Source: Acrasis kona (Eukaryota; Heterolobosea; Eutetramitea; Acrasida; Acrasidae). From it: a stretch of DNA of 64,000 nucleotides. This document shows, piece by piece, positions 1 to 9,980 of this stretch. The stretch's first letter is position 1, and each line of letters opens with the position of its first letter. The notes beneath the pieces were generated by a model. That model worked only from the letters and a program-made list of their open reading frames with translations, was not told where the DNA came from and searched no databases. Location of the stretch: contig JAOPGA020001028.1 of the NCBI GenBank assembly GCA_026419775.2, positions 108,532-172,531 of the forward strand, given 5' to 3'. Both the position numbers and the translations under genes were made by a program.

Positions 1-437
1 GGATCTATGAGTTTTGTTTTAACAACCACGTTCGCCAATTCCATCAAGAACAAGGAAAACCGGTTACTCTAGAAAATTTTTTGGGAAAAGCAACAGAGCC
101 GGACATTAACAAAGTAACAAATTATCAAATTATATACAACAAGTTGAACCCTGTCGAATCATACATTTCGTTTCATTACACTGACGGAACGATTTGCGAT
201 CTAACAGGAGGACCAAGAAAAACAGAAGTTAGAATGCTATGTGCCACAGACGATACAAGAAATGTTTTAACGCATGGATCACGTCAAGAACATTTTGTAG
301 GAAAGGTAGACGAAGTGTCCACATGTGGCTATGTACTTGAATTTTATACAAATCAACTATGCAAGTGGGAAGGATTTTACAAGAAGGAGGAAAGAGTGAA
401 CGAGATTGAATGTGTAATTGCTGGTTCAATAGAATAA
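1..437 (+). CDS. OS9: OS-9/XTP3-B-type ER lectin, C-terminal part (5' truncated by window edge)
   Basis: The frame is open from the first bases of the window to TAA at 435-437, giving about 145 C-terminal residues. The sequence reads like a mannose-6-phosphate-receptor homology (MRH) domain. It starts with YEFCFNNHVRQFH, continues with DGTICDLTGGPRKTEVRMLC, and ends with VDEVSTCGYVLEF followed by the final cysteine. The Gln, Arg, Glu and Tyr that contact mannose in this family are all present (VRQ, PRKTEVR, VDE, GYVL). The spacing is closer to OS-9/Yos9 than to glucosidase II beta. Family members work in the ER lumen, reading trimmed N-glycans on misfolded glycoproteins and passing them to the HRD1 ubiquitin ligase for degradation. 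An AATAAA-like signal overlaps the stop. The 5' end lies outside the window, so signal peptide and retention signal cannot be judged. Confidence 0.82.
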   Translation, partial: IYEFCFNNHVRQFHQEQGKPVTLENFLGKATEPDINKVTNYQIIYNKLNPVESYISFHYTDGTICDLTGGPRKTEVRMLCATDDTRNVLTHGSRQEHFVGKVDEVSTCGYVLEFYTNQLCKWEGFYKKEERVNEIECVIAGSIE

Positions 438-1316
438 AAATAACTTTATTAAAAGAAGAATAGTCAGAGTAACTATGACATAGTGGTAATCGTAAGCCGG
501 CCTTGTCTAGAACAGAGTCGGCTAGTGGCCTCATACGTGCGCAAGCGCAATTTATCATCATACGTATTCGATGTTCCATCAAGATCAGTAGTTGTCACAT
601 TTATAATTGTTTTTGTTATTATTTTGGTTTGAGGGACAACCACTTACAAGGATAATACAGAGTTCAAAAATATAAACTAACCCTTTCACCTATGATTATC
701 GTCGATGCCTCTTAAGCATTCTACCGATGATAAGGCACATCGAATACCTTCCTGCATCAAAGGCCGCGCCGGAGCATATCACTGATTCCGTACCGTCCAC
801 ATGAAGTAAAACTTTACATTTCATAGCATAGCACAAGAAAATAAATAAAGGATTGTTTATTAAGAACCATATCAATCACATCAACCTTCTGTATCTTCGC
901 GATACTTCGAAGGAGGCCGGCCTTTGGGGGGTTGTACTAGGACTTTCAAGTAACTCTTCAAGAATTTCTACATGGAGAGAAAGTGAGTAAAAAATATCGA
1001 ATGCTGTCCAATGTGCTTCTAGAACATTATTCCTTGGTGCCAAAATGGGTTGAATAATGTTTGGTTCCACAAAATTTGGGACGATTATTTTTATAACTCG
1101 TAGAAGTTGATATTGTAAAGTAAGAGCCCTCGAATCAAATTATTGATAATTTCCAATCCAACATTGAGGAAAGGGAAGTACATAGTGGTGTTGAAGAAGA
1201 CAACACATTTGTTAATATCGAATACGGACCAGATCAGAAACCTTAGAGAGCCAATACATATATCATTTGGTGACACGAAGCATATATAATAGAACTAAGA
1301 ACATTTTTTGCAAAGA
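438..1316. other. Gene-poor interval, possible ncRNA at about 455-860
   Basis: No convincing protein gene was found in this 0.9 kb. Bases 455-860 are richer in G+C and in short self-complementary stretches than other intergenic DNA here. They contain the string aacagagtcggctagtggcc (about 508-527), which loosely recalls the conserved ACAGA/CGGCU block of RNase P and MRP RNAs. No complete RNA fold was established. Between 1100 and 1300 all frames are partly open on both strands. An upstream exon of the PHD-finger gene could lie there, but no good splice pair was found. Confidence 0.25.
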
Positions 1317-2510
1317 ATGATTGATAGGCACACTTCAGATAAGGCGAACTATTTGCCATACAGAAAGAGGCACTATAACATGCATCCATGCTCTGCTCAG
1401 TCAATACCCGAACATTTGGAGTCCAAGGCAGCAACGCCTAACGGTCAAAACATGCCATCTCCAGCAGCAACACTTTCCACAAAGGAGGACCAGGACACTG
1501 CTAACATTATGGCGAGCCTAATAACGACCACAACGCAGACAACCATCAATGAAACGCCATCCTCGACGCCAACCAAGATTACACACGTAGAAAAGCCCCA
1601 ACCACCACCACCAGTCCAAACCCCCGCCCCCATACCAACCGTTAAAAAGACCGAAGCAAACTCGAAACCACCTTTAAAGAAACCCAATGGCGTCGGCAGA
1701 CCGCCAGCTCGACCTCAAAAGAAGAAGGTAAGTATTTTTTTACATGAACACATTGAACTCAACGACGATTAGATTGAAGACGAAGAGGAGGATGCGACGG
1801 ATTCGTCGGACGACGAAGAGGACGATTACAACAAAATATATTGTGTATGTCGGCAGCCCTATAATCCTAACCTATGGATGATTGCCTGTGATATTTGTAA
1901 CGAGTGGTACCACGGGAAGTGCGTTCAAATAACTGCCACTCAAGCCAGAAAGATTAAAGTATACGTTTGTCAGGGGTGCAGCAAGACCACTGGACAGAGC
2001 ACACAATTCAAAAGCACAAAGAAGAGAAGAATAGAGGAAAATGGAGGTTCAAGATCGGAGAGCTCATCGCCGAATACAAGTCCATTGAATCATGCACATG
2101 ATGAAGCTAGCGACAATAGTGTGTCAAGTCCAGTATCTGCCATAGTGACGGGAATAACGTCGCCTCACTCACATGATGAAGCCGAAAGGCCTATGAAACG
2201 TAAAAAAGTCATAACCGACGGTATGTGATGTTTCTTGATGCATTTTTAACTTTTAACAGGTGACGAAAAACCCATACAGGAAGAAGTCATCAAGAAGGAC
2301 GTTATACAGTACAAACCAAGCACACCGAGTAATGGATCCTTCTCACGAATGAACGACCGGATGGATGCAATAAGTTCGACGTCAAGCGAATTGAAACCAG
2401 AAGCGTCGCCACTTTCATTTCCAAAGAAAACTGGCTTTTACAAGAGGCAGATAAGTACAGATAATGCCAGTAATTGGCAACAACCGCAAGCAAGTCAACA
2501 AAATGTATGA
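1317..2510 (+). CDS. PHD-finger nuclear protein
   Basis: Three exons (1317-1727, 1773-2220, 2260-2510) join across introns of 45 and 39 nt to give about 369 residues. The first exon encodes a Pro/Thr-rich, probably disordered region with basic patches such as RPQKKK. The second opens with an acidic run and then a PHD finger at about residues 160-210: IYCVCRQPYNPN, ACDICNEWYHGKC, then YVCQGC. This gives the C4HC3 zinc ligand pattern. PHD fingers of this shape, with a tryptophan just before the His ligand, usually read histone H3 tails, often methylated Lys4. The C-terminal part is Ser-rich with basic KKRRIEE and MKRKK segments that could be nuclear localisation signals. The ATG at 1317 is the first in frame, but an upstream exon cannot be excluded. 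The specific complex is unknown. Confidence 0.75.
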
Positions 2511-2818
2511 AGCGATACTTTTTAAAGCCGGAGAAACCTAAAAACAGTCCTAGTGGTGTTCGTAATTACTTTCTGTAAAATATATAAATGTAATTATTCT
2601 AAATCTTTGTTTTATTGTGTTGGAAACTTGCTTCACTAACGTCTCTTGTTCAAACAAACATCCACCTCACGTGCGATCTTGCTTTCCGCAGCCGTTGGTT
2701 GCTCCGTGTTTGGAATTCAAAAACCTAATATTGGTAGTTACAACCGGGGTTCCACAAATAAAAACCTTCGAGGTTGATTGTGTGAATTTTCGAAAAAATT
2801 TAAAACAGACAAAACAAC

Positions 2819-3466
2819 ATGACTAAACTCTCAGGTGACGAATTGCGCAGTGCTATCGACAAAATCCTCAAGGAAAAGGAAAACAGAAACTTCCAACAAA
2901 CTGTCGATTTGCAAATTAAGCTCAAGAACTACGATCCCGCTAAGGACAAGCGTTTCTCAGGTACCGTCAAACTCCCCAACGAAACCAAGTCAAACTTCAA
3001 GGTTTGCGTTTTGGGTAACCACAGTCACTGCGAGAAGGCAAAGGCCCTAGGTCTAGCTTTCAAGACTGTTGATGATCTCAAGAACATGAACAAGGACAAG
3101 AAGTTGGTCAGAAAGTTGGCAAACTCCTTCCACGCTTTCTTGGCCTCAGAAGATTTGATTGTCAAGATCCCACGTATATTAGGTCCTGGTTTGTCCAAGG
3201 CCGGTAAGTTCCCCATCTCATTGGGTGCCAACGAAGACATCCCCAAGAAGGTCGACGAGTTGAGAAAGACCATCAAGTTCCAATTGAAGAAGGAAATCAA
3301 CTTGGCCCTCGGTATTGGTCACTTGAACTTGACCGAAGATCAATTGGTCGGAAACATCACCATGGCTTTGAACTTCTTAGTCTCCCTCCTCAAGAAACAT
3401 TGGCAAAACGTCGGTAGTGTCACCATCAAGGCCACTATGGGCAAGCCCCACAACATCTACCCTTAA
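2819..3466 (+). CDS. RPL10A: 60S ribosomal protein L10a (uL1)
   Basis: A single exon of 215 residues, the normal length for eukaryotic uL1. Recognisable blocks are SELRxAI-like helix 1, RFSGTVKLP, ILGPGLSKAGKFP and the C-terminal VTIKATMGKPHNIYP. uL1 forms the mobile L1 stalk of the large ribosomal subunit and contacts E-site tRNA. Codon choice is strongly biased to C- or G-ending codons (aag, ttc, atc, ggt), unlike most neighbours, as expected for a highly expressed gene. The ATG follows an A-rich leader (aaaacaac), a favourable start context. The preceding 250 bases hold no other gene. Confidence 0.97.
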   Translation: MTKLSGDELRSAIDKILKEKENRNFQQTVDLQIKLKNYDPAKDKRFSGTVKLPNETKSNFKVCVLGNHSHCEKAKALGLAFKTVDDLKNMNKDKKLVRKLANSFHAFLASEDLIVKIPRILGPGLSKAGKFPISLGANEDIPKKVDELRKTIKFQLKKEINLALGIGHLNLTEDQLVGNITMALNFLVSLLKKHWQNVGSVTIKATMGKPHNIYP

Positions 3467-3646
3467 ATTCATAACATGTTTGGAAAGCATCTCTGCAGGG
3501 TATGTATCGCCGGTCATCTCGTTTTGGAGAGAGGGTGGAGTACATTGATACTTTGTGTGGATGCTATCAAGCACTAATGCTACCACCAATTTGTGTGCAA
3601 ACACTTGTTGGAAGTTGCTACGAGTAAAATTGTTGTCTGCCATAAT

Positions 3647-4456
3647 TTATGTGTTTATTTTTATTAAGCTTAATTTGTCATTAATCTTGAAATCATAGAA
3701 AAAGTAATTAATTGTCGCATTCTTCATGGACTCTAGTTGCCTCTTCATTTTGGTGTCACCTATCATCTCTAGGTAATCAAGTATGTTGTCGCCCCCAGTA
3801 TGCTTGAGGAATGCATCACGGTTCCATAAGAATATTTTTGATAATGTGATGGTGTTGGTCTCTTGATAAATCCTTGCTCCCTTTGTCTTGTTCTCGATGA
3901 ACCGTCTCATTTTGGTCCTAACTTGCTCATAAATGTTCTCTGGGAAGAAGACAGTAATGTCTGGATCAGATATACAAGTGCCCGAAAGTGCTCCATAAAA
4001 AGCTGGATCCGAAGTTATATTCATAATACGTTCACGGACGTCGTTTAGGCTCATGGTCAATCCAAGAAGTGTTACATGAGGCAGGCTCCAAATGTCAGTC
4101 TTGATTGTTCCAAGATCTCGAATTGATTGTGTGGGGTAACAATACCTACCATAACGTATGATGCAGGGGTTCTCTGATACCAATTTGATCGTATATGCGC
4201 TGTATGCATTCAAGTATAAAGCAAGTGTTTCCTCTGTTGTAAGGTCGCTTCCTTCGTTTGGTTTTGATATTTGTGAAATGTATGCTTTGAATTGTGCGTT
4301 GGAGCGTATTGCTTTGTAGTCTAGTGTTTCTAATAGGACAGGTCCAATGTAACCTCCATATATAGTAGTATATACGGCTGAAACAAAAAGTGTATGATCG
4401 ATCTCAGCGGCAACATTAAACGCGAACAACAGAACAATGAACAATGATATCTTCAT
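3647..4456 (-). CDS. Secreted DUF547 family protein
   Basis: A single exon of 269 residues. The start MKISLFIVLLFAFNVAA is a classic cleavable signal peptide. The body matches the DUF547 family: ETLALYLNAYSAYTIKLV, then SIRDLGTIKTDIW, LTMSLNDVRERI, and ALSGTCISDPDI with its cysteine, followed by an alpha-helical C-terminus. DUF547 proteins are found in bacteria, plants and protists. Their biochemical role is unsettled, so none is assigned here. The protein should be secreted or lumenal. The gene is divergent from the GDP-mannose dehydratase gene, with 116 bp between the two starts, so a shared promoter region is likely. Confidence 0.85.
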   Translation of the reverse strand: MKISLFIVLLFAFNVAAEIDHTLFVSAVYTTIYGGYIGPVLLETLDYKAIRSNAQFKAYISQISKPNEGSDLTTEETLALYLNAYSAYTIKLVSENPCIIRYGRYCYPTQSIRDLGTIKTDIWSLPHVTLLGLTMSLNDVRERIMNITSDPAFYGALSGTCISDPDITVFFPENIYEQVRTKMRRFIENKTKGARIYQETNTITLSKIFLWNRDAFLKHTGGDNILDYLEMIGDTKMKRQLESMKNATINYFFYDFKINDKLSLIKINT

Positions 4457-4572
4457 TGATGTTGTAATGTATGTTACAACAGCTCTCTTTGCGGTTGGGT
4501 ATGCATAGGGCGCTTTTTTATTTTGGTTTACTTTTTATCAACCGAAAAGCTTTTCATAAAATACTCGTGAAA

Positions 4573-5753
4573 ATGTCTACACCTACTCTTCCAGCTGATC
4601 TTGAACCAATGAGCCCAAAACCTACATCTTCAAAGGTTGCCCTTATCACAGGTATTACTGGTCAAGATGGCTCTTACTTGAGCGAGTTACTCCTTGAAAA
4701 AGGATACACTGTTTACGGAATCGTGAGAAGGTCATCATCATTCAACACAAAGAGAATCGAAAAGTTATACAAAGACCCACACGTCCCTAAAACAAGTAAG
4801 TATTTAAAAGCTCTAAAATATTAAACTACTTTACTTCAGAGTTCAAACTATTATATGGAGATCTCACGGATACTGCCAACATCATATCGATCGTGAATAA
4901 GGTTCGCCCTGATGAAATTTATAACCTAGGAGCACAAAGTCACGTTAAGGTTAGTTTCGAAATGCCAGAGTACACTGCCAACGTTGATGGCATGGGTACT
5001 CTCCGTATTTTGGAAGCCATTCGTGCAAGCGGTCTTACAAAAACAGTGAAATTCTATCAAGCTTCAACATCTGAGCTATACGGACTTGTACAAGAGACCC
5101 CACAAAGAGAGTCAACCCCATTCTACCCAAGGTCTCCCTATGGATGCGCCAAGATGATGTCATATTGGATGGTTGTTAACTATAGAGAGGCATACGACAT
5201 GTTCGCTGTAAATGGAATCTTGTTCAACCATGAGTCCATCAGACGTGGCCCAACATTCGTCACAAGAAAGATCTCAATGGCTGTGGCCAGAATTAAGGAA
5301 GGTGTTCAGGATTGCTTGTACCTAGGTAACCTCGACTCTAAGCGTGATTGGGGGCATGCTCGCGACTACGTCGAAGCCATGTACTTGATGCTACAACAAG
5401 AGAAGCCTGAGGACTATGTCGTGGCTACAGGAGAGACTCACTCTGTCAGAGAGTTCTGTGAGAAGGCCTTCAAATATGCTGGTATTGAGATCGAGTGGAA
5501 AGGAGAGCAAGGAACTGTTGATGAGACCGCAGTCAACAAGGCCAACGGTCAAGTTGTTATACGCATCGATAAAAGATACTTCCGTCCAACAGAGGTTGAC
5601 TTGCTGTTAGGAGATCCAGCCAAGGCCCAAAAACAACTAAACTGGAACAGAAAGGTTTCCTTCGATGAATTAGTAAAGGGAATGGTTGAGGGTGACATTG
5701 AACTTCTACGCGAGAAGGACAGCGAAGTTGTCAGTCGTCAATACCACGAATAA
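4573..5753 (+). CDS. GMDS: GDP-mannose 4,6-dehydratase
   Basis: Two exons (4573-4795 and 4840-5753) flank a 44-nt intron and encode 378 residues, close to the human enzyme. It converts GDP-D-mannose to GDP-4-keto-6-deoxymannose, the first step to GDP-fucose, in the cytosol, and belongs to the extended short-chain dehydrogenases. Visible features are the NADP-binding loop [11 protein letters not shown], the RRSSSFNT segment that binds the adenosine phosphate, [12 protein letters not shown], the catalytic STSELYG and SPYGCAK (Tyr-x3-Lys), and [12 protein letters not shown] in the substrate region. The start at 4573 is chosen because it follows gtgaaa and precedes a short non-conserved leader. 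The frame is open further upstream, but that extension resembles 5' leader, not protein. Confidence 0.96.
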
Positions 5754-5850
5754 AAAATAATGATGTTCAGTCTTAATGAGTTGTTTTAATTTACATTATT
5801 CAAAATACACACTTTAAATCAATGAAAGCTCGTTTATCCGAAAAATCTTG

Positions 5851-6688
5851 TTAGTCTTGCTTCCCAAATATCTTTTCAAGAATATATGTTCTAATGTGAG
5901 TCCAGTCTAGTTTCTTCTCAATTCTATTAAGGAACGTCTCTAATCGAAACTGTGGAGAAAAACTTCCAATAATCAGACCTAAAACAATGAACAATTAACT
6001 CAAAAAATTGAAAGTCTTACAAAAGCTGATTAGAGCTACAGGAATAGCAAATCTTGGTGGTGGGGGCATGGGTCCTGAGTTTGAATGATAATACAGTTCG
6101 TCCATCGTTGTAATAAAACCAGATTTAAGGGTGTTTGGCTCATACTCAGTTAGGTATAGAATTAATGCTAATGAAAATCCTGCAAACAATCTAAAGCCCC
6201 CAGGCGTCCTCAAGTCCAATTGGGATGGAATTATTCCTCTGCTTGCGAAAGAGCGTAAAGCACCTTCAACACCTCTTGCAAACAAGTACAGGACAATTTG
6301 GTTATTCACCGATCCACTAATTCCTGAACTTTCACCAAATGCTATATAGCCTCCGATCATGCCTAAAAAATGTCAAAAAAATTCTACATCATTTCCAACC
6401 TGCAATCCACGCGTCAGGTCCTCCCTTTATTCCACTATTCCGGCACAATACGCATATGAACTTGTAAATGCCTACAAAGCATCCCAAGTTCATACCGTGG
6501 TGAAGGAGCTGTTTGAGAACAAATTTAACTCGGTCACGGTCTGACTTTTTTCTGAATATTATTGCATAAATCAACGATTGAAGAACATAGGGCATCCGTA
6601 TGCGTGAGGCAGTTATTATACCATTTCTATAGCCACGTATAGAGCTGATGATTCCATCATACAGACCATGATCAGGGATTTTGCTCAT
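5851..6688 (-). CDS. PXMP4: Peroxisomal membrane protein 4 (PMP24) homologue
   Basis: Three exons on the minus strand (6688-6400, 6362-6021, 5978-5851) join across introns of 37 and 42 nt to give 252 residues. Family features are the IRGYRNGIITASRIRMPYVLQ start, AWIAGMIGGYIAFGES across the first splice junction, NNQIVLYLFARGVEGALRS, and LALILYLTEYEPNTLKSGF followed by a short tail. PXMP4 belongs to the Tim17/22/23/PMP24 superfamily and is a multispanning peroxisomal membrane protein, probably a channel-like component. The longer frame upstream of 6688 overlaps the start of the divergent PEX16 gene and is not used. Only 67 bases separate the two start codons. Confidence 0.88.
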
Positions 6689-6755
6689 GTCGCGGAGCTC
6701 GAGCAATCCTCCGTGTTGTATGCGGGGATAATTTGATTTTTTGTAAATCGAAACA

Positions 6756-7833
6756 ATGAGTTCTCTCGTAAGCAAGTATGAAGAGTATGTGACTTCGTAC
6801 AGCACTCAAATTTTAATTGGAGAGTCACTCACAAATCTTGTGCTTTTATTGTTTCTAAGAGAAGGAACGTTGTTTGAGGCCAAAATAGCGCAGTCAATAC
6901 TGAATGTGTTCGACTGGACTAAAGCACCTTTTTATGATCGGGTAAATATAAGAAAGGGTACAAATAAAATTATATCGCTGTATAATTACATTAGATGAGA
7001 GATTCAAGTTACATTATAAAACAGGAAGGTTGCTTCAAATTATCCGTTGCATTCAACTGGTTGTGGAGATGGGGCTACTTAGAAGTTCACAAAAGAAGAG
7101 GTTTACTTTTATAATCATTTTGGAGGCTGTCAAGTATGAATTTTGATGTAAATCAACTCACACGTGTTAGATGTTTAATCAAGCTCTACTCTGCGTTTTC
7201 AAGTCATCCAGAAATGCACATAGATCCAAACAACTTGCCTTTTGACGAAGTTCTCGTCCACGAAGTTGTTCCCGAGGACTTGTCACCGATAAGAAATCCA
7301 AGATACCTTCAGCGAAAGCCAACTGATTTATTGATGATCCCATTCGACAATTTGTTACAAAATGACAAAGCCATCCTGACCATGAGGATAGGTGAAGTTC
7401 TGAACGCAATCAGACCTTTGTTATATGGTATGCTTTTTAAAATAATTAGATACTAACACGTGTAGCATGTCTACTATCACAGTATGGATTCCAATCATGG
7501 AGACCTTGGGTAACGTCGGCTTTGGTGGACATTGCATCTTTCATTTCAACCCGCACTGCGTTTAGAAAATCTAATTATAACTTTGGAGTGGTGCCCATCG
7601 ACGAAATGTATTCCAGAAGAAGTTACGATGTGTTCATGAATTATTTGTTCAAGTCACCCATATTCAATTACACACTACAACCAGTCATGGAAAGGTTTGT
7701 TGACACCATGGGATGGGTAGGAGGGCCCGTAACAATATGGGTAAAGTAAGTCACACACCACTCACTACCACTCACACTCACTCATAGATACATGCTACTA
7801 ATGTCTCGTTACTTTTATTACACTGAAAAATAA
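6756..7833 (+). CDS. PEX16: Peroxin-16 (peroxisome membrane biogenesis)
   Basis: Five exons are predicted: 6756-6941, about 7000-7133, 7171-7427, 7466-7745 and 7788-7833, total about 300 residues. Introns are 37-58 nt; the third contains a textbook tactaac branch site. The product starts SKYEEYVTSYS and continues ESLTNLVLLL. It then has LLQIIRCIQLVVEMG, KRFTFIIILEAVKCLIKL, RPLLYACLLSQYGFQSWRPW, DVFMNYLFKSPIFNYT and a short aromatic tail YFYYTEK, in the order seen in PEX16 of plants and animals. PEX16 is an integral membrane protein that recruits PEX3 and other peroxisomal membrane proteins at the ER or peroxisome. The second exon boundary is the least certain, because two acceptor sites (6999 and 7008) keep the frame. 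Confidence 0.85.
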
Positions 7834-7867
7834 AAAAATGTACATTTTAACAACAACACTTTTAATG

Positions 7868-9725
7868 TTACAATGGAATGTTGCTCAACTTCTTTTTTGG
7901 ATTCTCCAAATGTTTTTTCTTTAGCGTCTTCAAATCATCACAAATACGCTCTCTGGTCTTACTTGGCTCCAAAACATCATCTATAAATCCTCTTCTTGCC
8001 GCCATCAATGGCGTCGCAAATTTATTACGATAACTATTCTCTCTATCCTTTTGTGTTTCGCCAGCGATGCCTTGTTTAATAATCTTGACGGCTCCCTCAG
8101 GTCCCATCACCGCAATCTCTGCAGTTGGCCACGCATAATTGTAATCTCCTCTCAAGTGTTTACTGCTCATGACATCGTAGGCACCTCCGTAGGCTTTGCG
8201 CGTGATGACGGTAATCTTTGGAACGGTACATTCTGCATAGGCGAATAACAATTTGGCTCCGTGTCTAATGATGCCGCCGTATTCTTGAGCGGTACCTGGT
8301 AAGAATCCAGGAACGTCCACAAAAGTAATGATTGGAATGTTGAACGCATTTGCGAAACGAACGAAACGTGCTGCTTTGATGGAGCTGTTAATGTCGAGGA
8401 CTCCAGCTAATTCGCAAGGTTGATTGGCGATGATTGCCACTGGTTTGCCTTCCATTCTAAAATGATTAGATGCATGATGGGATGGTCAACTAACTTTGCA
8501 TATCCAGTAATTATGTTTTTTGCGAATCCAGGCATGATTTCGAAAAAGTCACCATCGTCGACGATGGGTCTGATTACATTGTGCATGTCGTATGGTGCAT
8601 TGGGGTCGGTTGGAATGACATGGTTGAGTGATTGTTCGGAACGGTTACGTGGATCAGATGATGGAGTTACTGGTGGTTCTTCTTGGTTTGAGAGTGGCAA
8701 AAAGTTGAATAGTCTTCTTGTTCTGATTAAAATGTTAAATGACTCCATGTTGAGTGGTAACTTACTCTAAGAGAATTTCCATGTCATTTTCAAACATACG
8801 ATGGGCCACTCCGCTTGTTGCAGTATGGGTTGAAGCGCCACCTAATTCTTCGCTGGTGACATCTTCTCTTGTGACGGACTTGAGAACCTCAGGACCAGTC
8901 ACGAACATGTAGGAAGTGTGGTTGACCATGAAGATGAAATCAGTCATTGCAGGTGAGTACACGGCACCACCCTTGATGGATTAGAAATTTTATTGAGAAT
9001 AAAATACATACGGCGCATGGACCCATGATTAAACTAATTTGAGGAATGACACCTGAGGCGTTCACATTACGTTGGAAAACTTCTGCATATCCTGCTAGAG
9101 AATCAACACCTTCTTGAATTCTCGCTCCTCCTGAATCATTGATACCGATTACAGGTGCTCCCACAAGCATGGCTTTGTCCATGATCTACAATGATGAGCG
9201 AAACTGATGGAAATGTTTACCTTGCATATTTTCTGAGCATGTGTTTCTGAAAGTGATCCACCAAATACTGTAAAGTCCTGACTGAAAACAAAAACTAAAC
9301 GGCCGTTGATTGTTCCATGACCAGTGACCACACCGTCTCCTGGAATTACTTGCTTATCCATGTCAAACTCATTACAACTAGAATATGTTATAAATTCGAA
9401 AAAACAGAAGAACTAACCGATGTTCTACAAACATATCGTATTCCTTAAAACTGTTTTCGTCCAAAAGAACTTCAATGCGCTCTCTTGCTGTTAATTTTCC
9501 TTTTTCATGTTGTTTATCCAATCTTTTTTGACCACCACCTAAGCGCGCTTGATCTTTTACTTCCTCAATGCGCTTTTGTAACGATCTCATGCGTTCTGGT
9601 GGAGACACCCTTGGTGGGGGTAATATTGACGCTGGCTTACTTTGTTCCTCTAGCATTCTAACTGAAGTAGTGAACAGACGGCTTTGTCTCAACTTCAAGC
9701 TTCTTGAGCACAGTCGGTGCAACAT
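7868..9725 (-). CDS. PCCB: Propionyl-CoA carboxylase beta subunit, mitochondrial
   Basis: Six exons (9725-9418, 9377-9221, 9185-9012, 8971-8766, 8722-8495, 8456-7868) with introns of 35-43 nt encode 553 residues, as in animals. The start at 9725 gives [18 protein letters not shown], a typical mitochondrial presequence; an ATG 42 nt upstream is also in frame. The carboxyltransferase core shows [98 protein letters not shown] and [11 protein letters not shown], ending SNIPL. The enzyme makes methylmalonyl-CoA from propionyl-CoA, with the biotinylated alpha subunit encoded elsewhere. Acetyl-CoA preference is unlikely given the overall PCCB match. Confidence 0.96.
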
Positions 9726-9980
9726 TATTGATTGGGTTTGGTTGTTCGTTACAAATGAATGTTTCAAAATTGATTGATTAGAATTGGTGGCTGTCTAAGA
9801 CAGAGAATCTCCATAGCTCTAACAAAATATAATATTCGTATAACTTATAAAAAATTACTTGCATGAAGTTCAACTGCTACATTGTTGATGTTTTCGTTCG
9901 GAATTTTGTCGTTTTGAAATAAATCTCCTTTTGGTAATTGTAGACCAGGTTTGCACAAACAAATTTATTTATAAAACAAC
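9726..9980. promoter_or_regulatory. Divergent intergenic region between PCCB and OSCA-like gene
   Basis: These 255 AT-rich bases separate two divergent starts and must hold both promoters. No clear TATA box or repeat is visible; a tttataaaac string lies immediately before the plus-strand ATG, too close to be a conventional TATA element. Confidence 0.35.

Noticed and set aside
3377-3643. Minus-strand 88-codon frame, MADNNFTRSNFQQ...
   Set aside because: It starts 4 bp after the DUF547 stop on the same strand and runs antisense into the uL1 coding region. There is no room for a 3' end and promoter, and no family match. A short real gene limited to 3470-3643 cannot be fully excluded.
6689-6805. 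Longer N-terminus for the PXMP4-like protein
   Set aside because: The extension overlaps the divergent PEX16 start and has no similarity to the family; MSKIPDHGLYDG matches the expected beginning.
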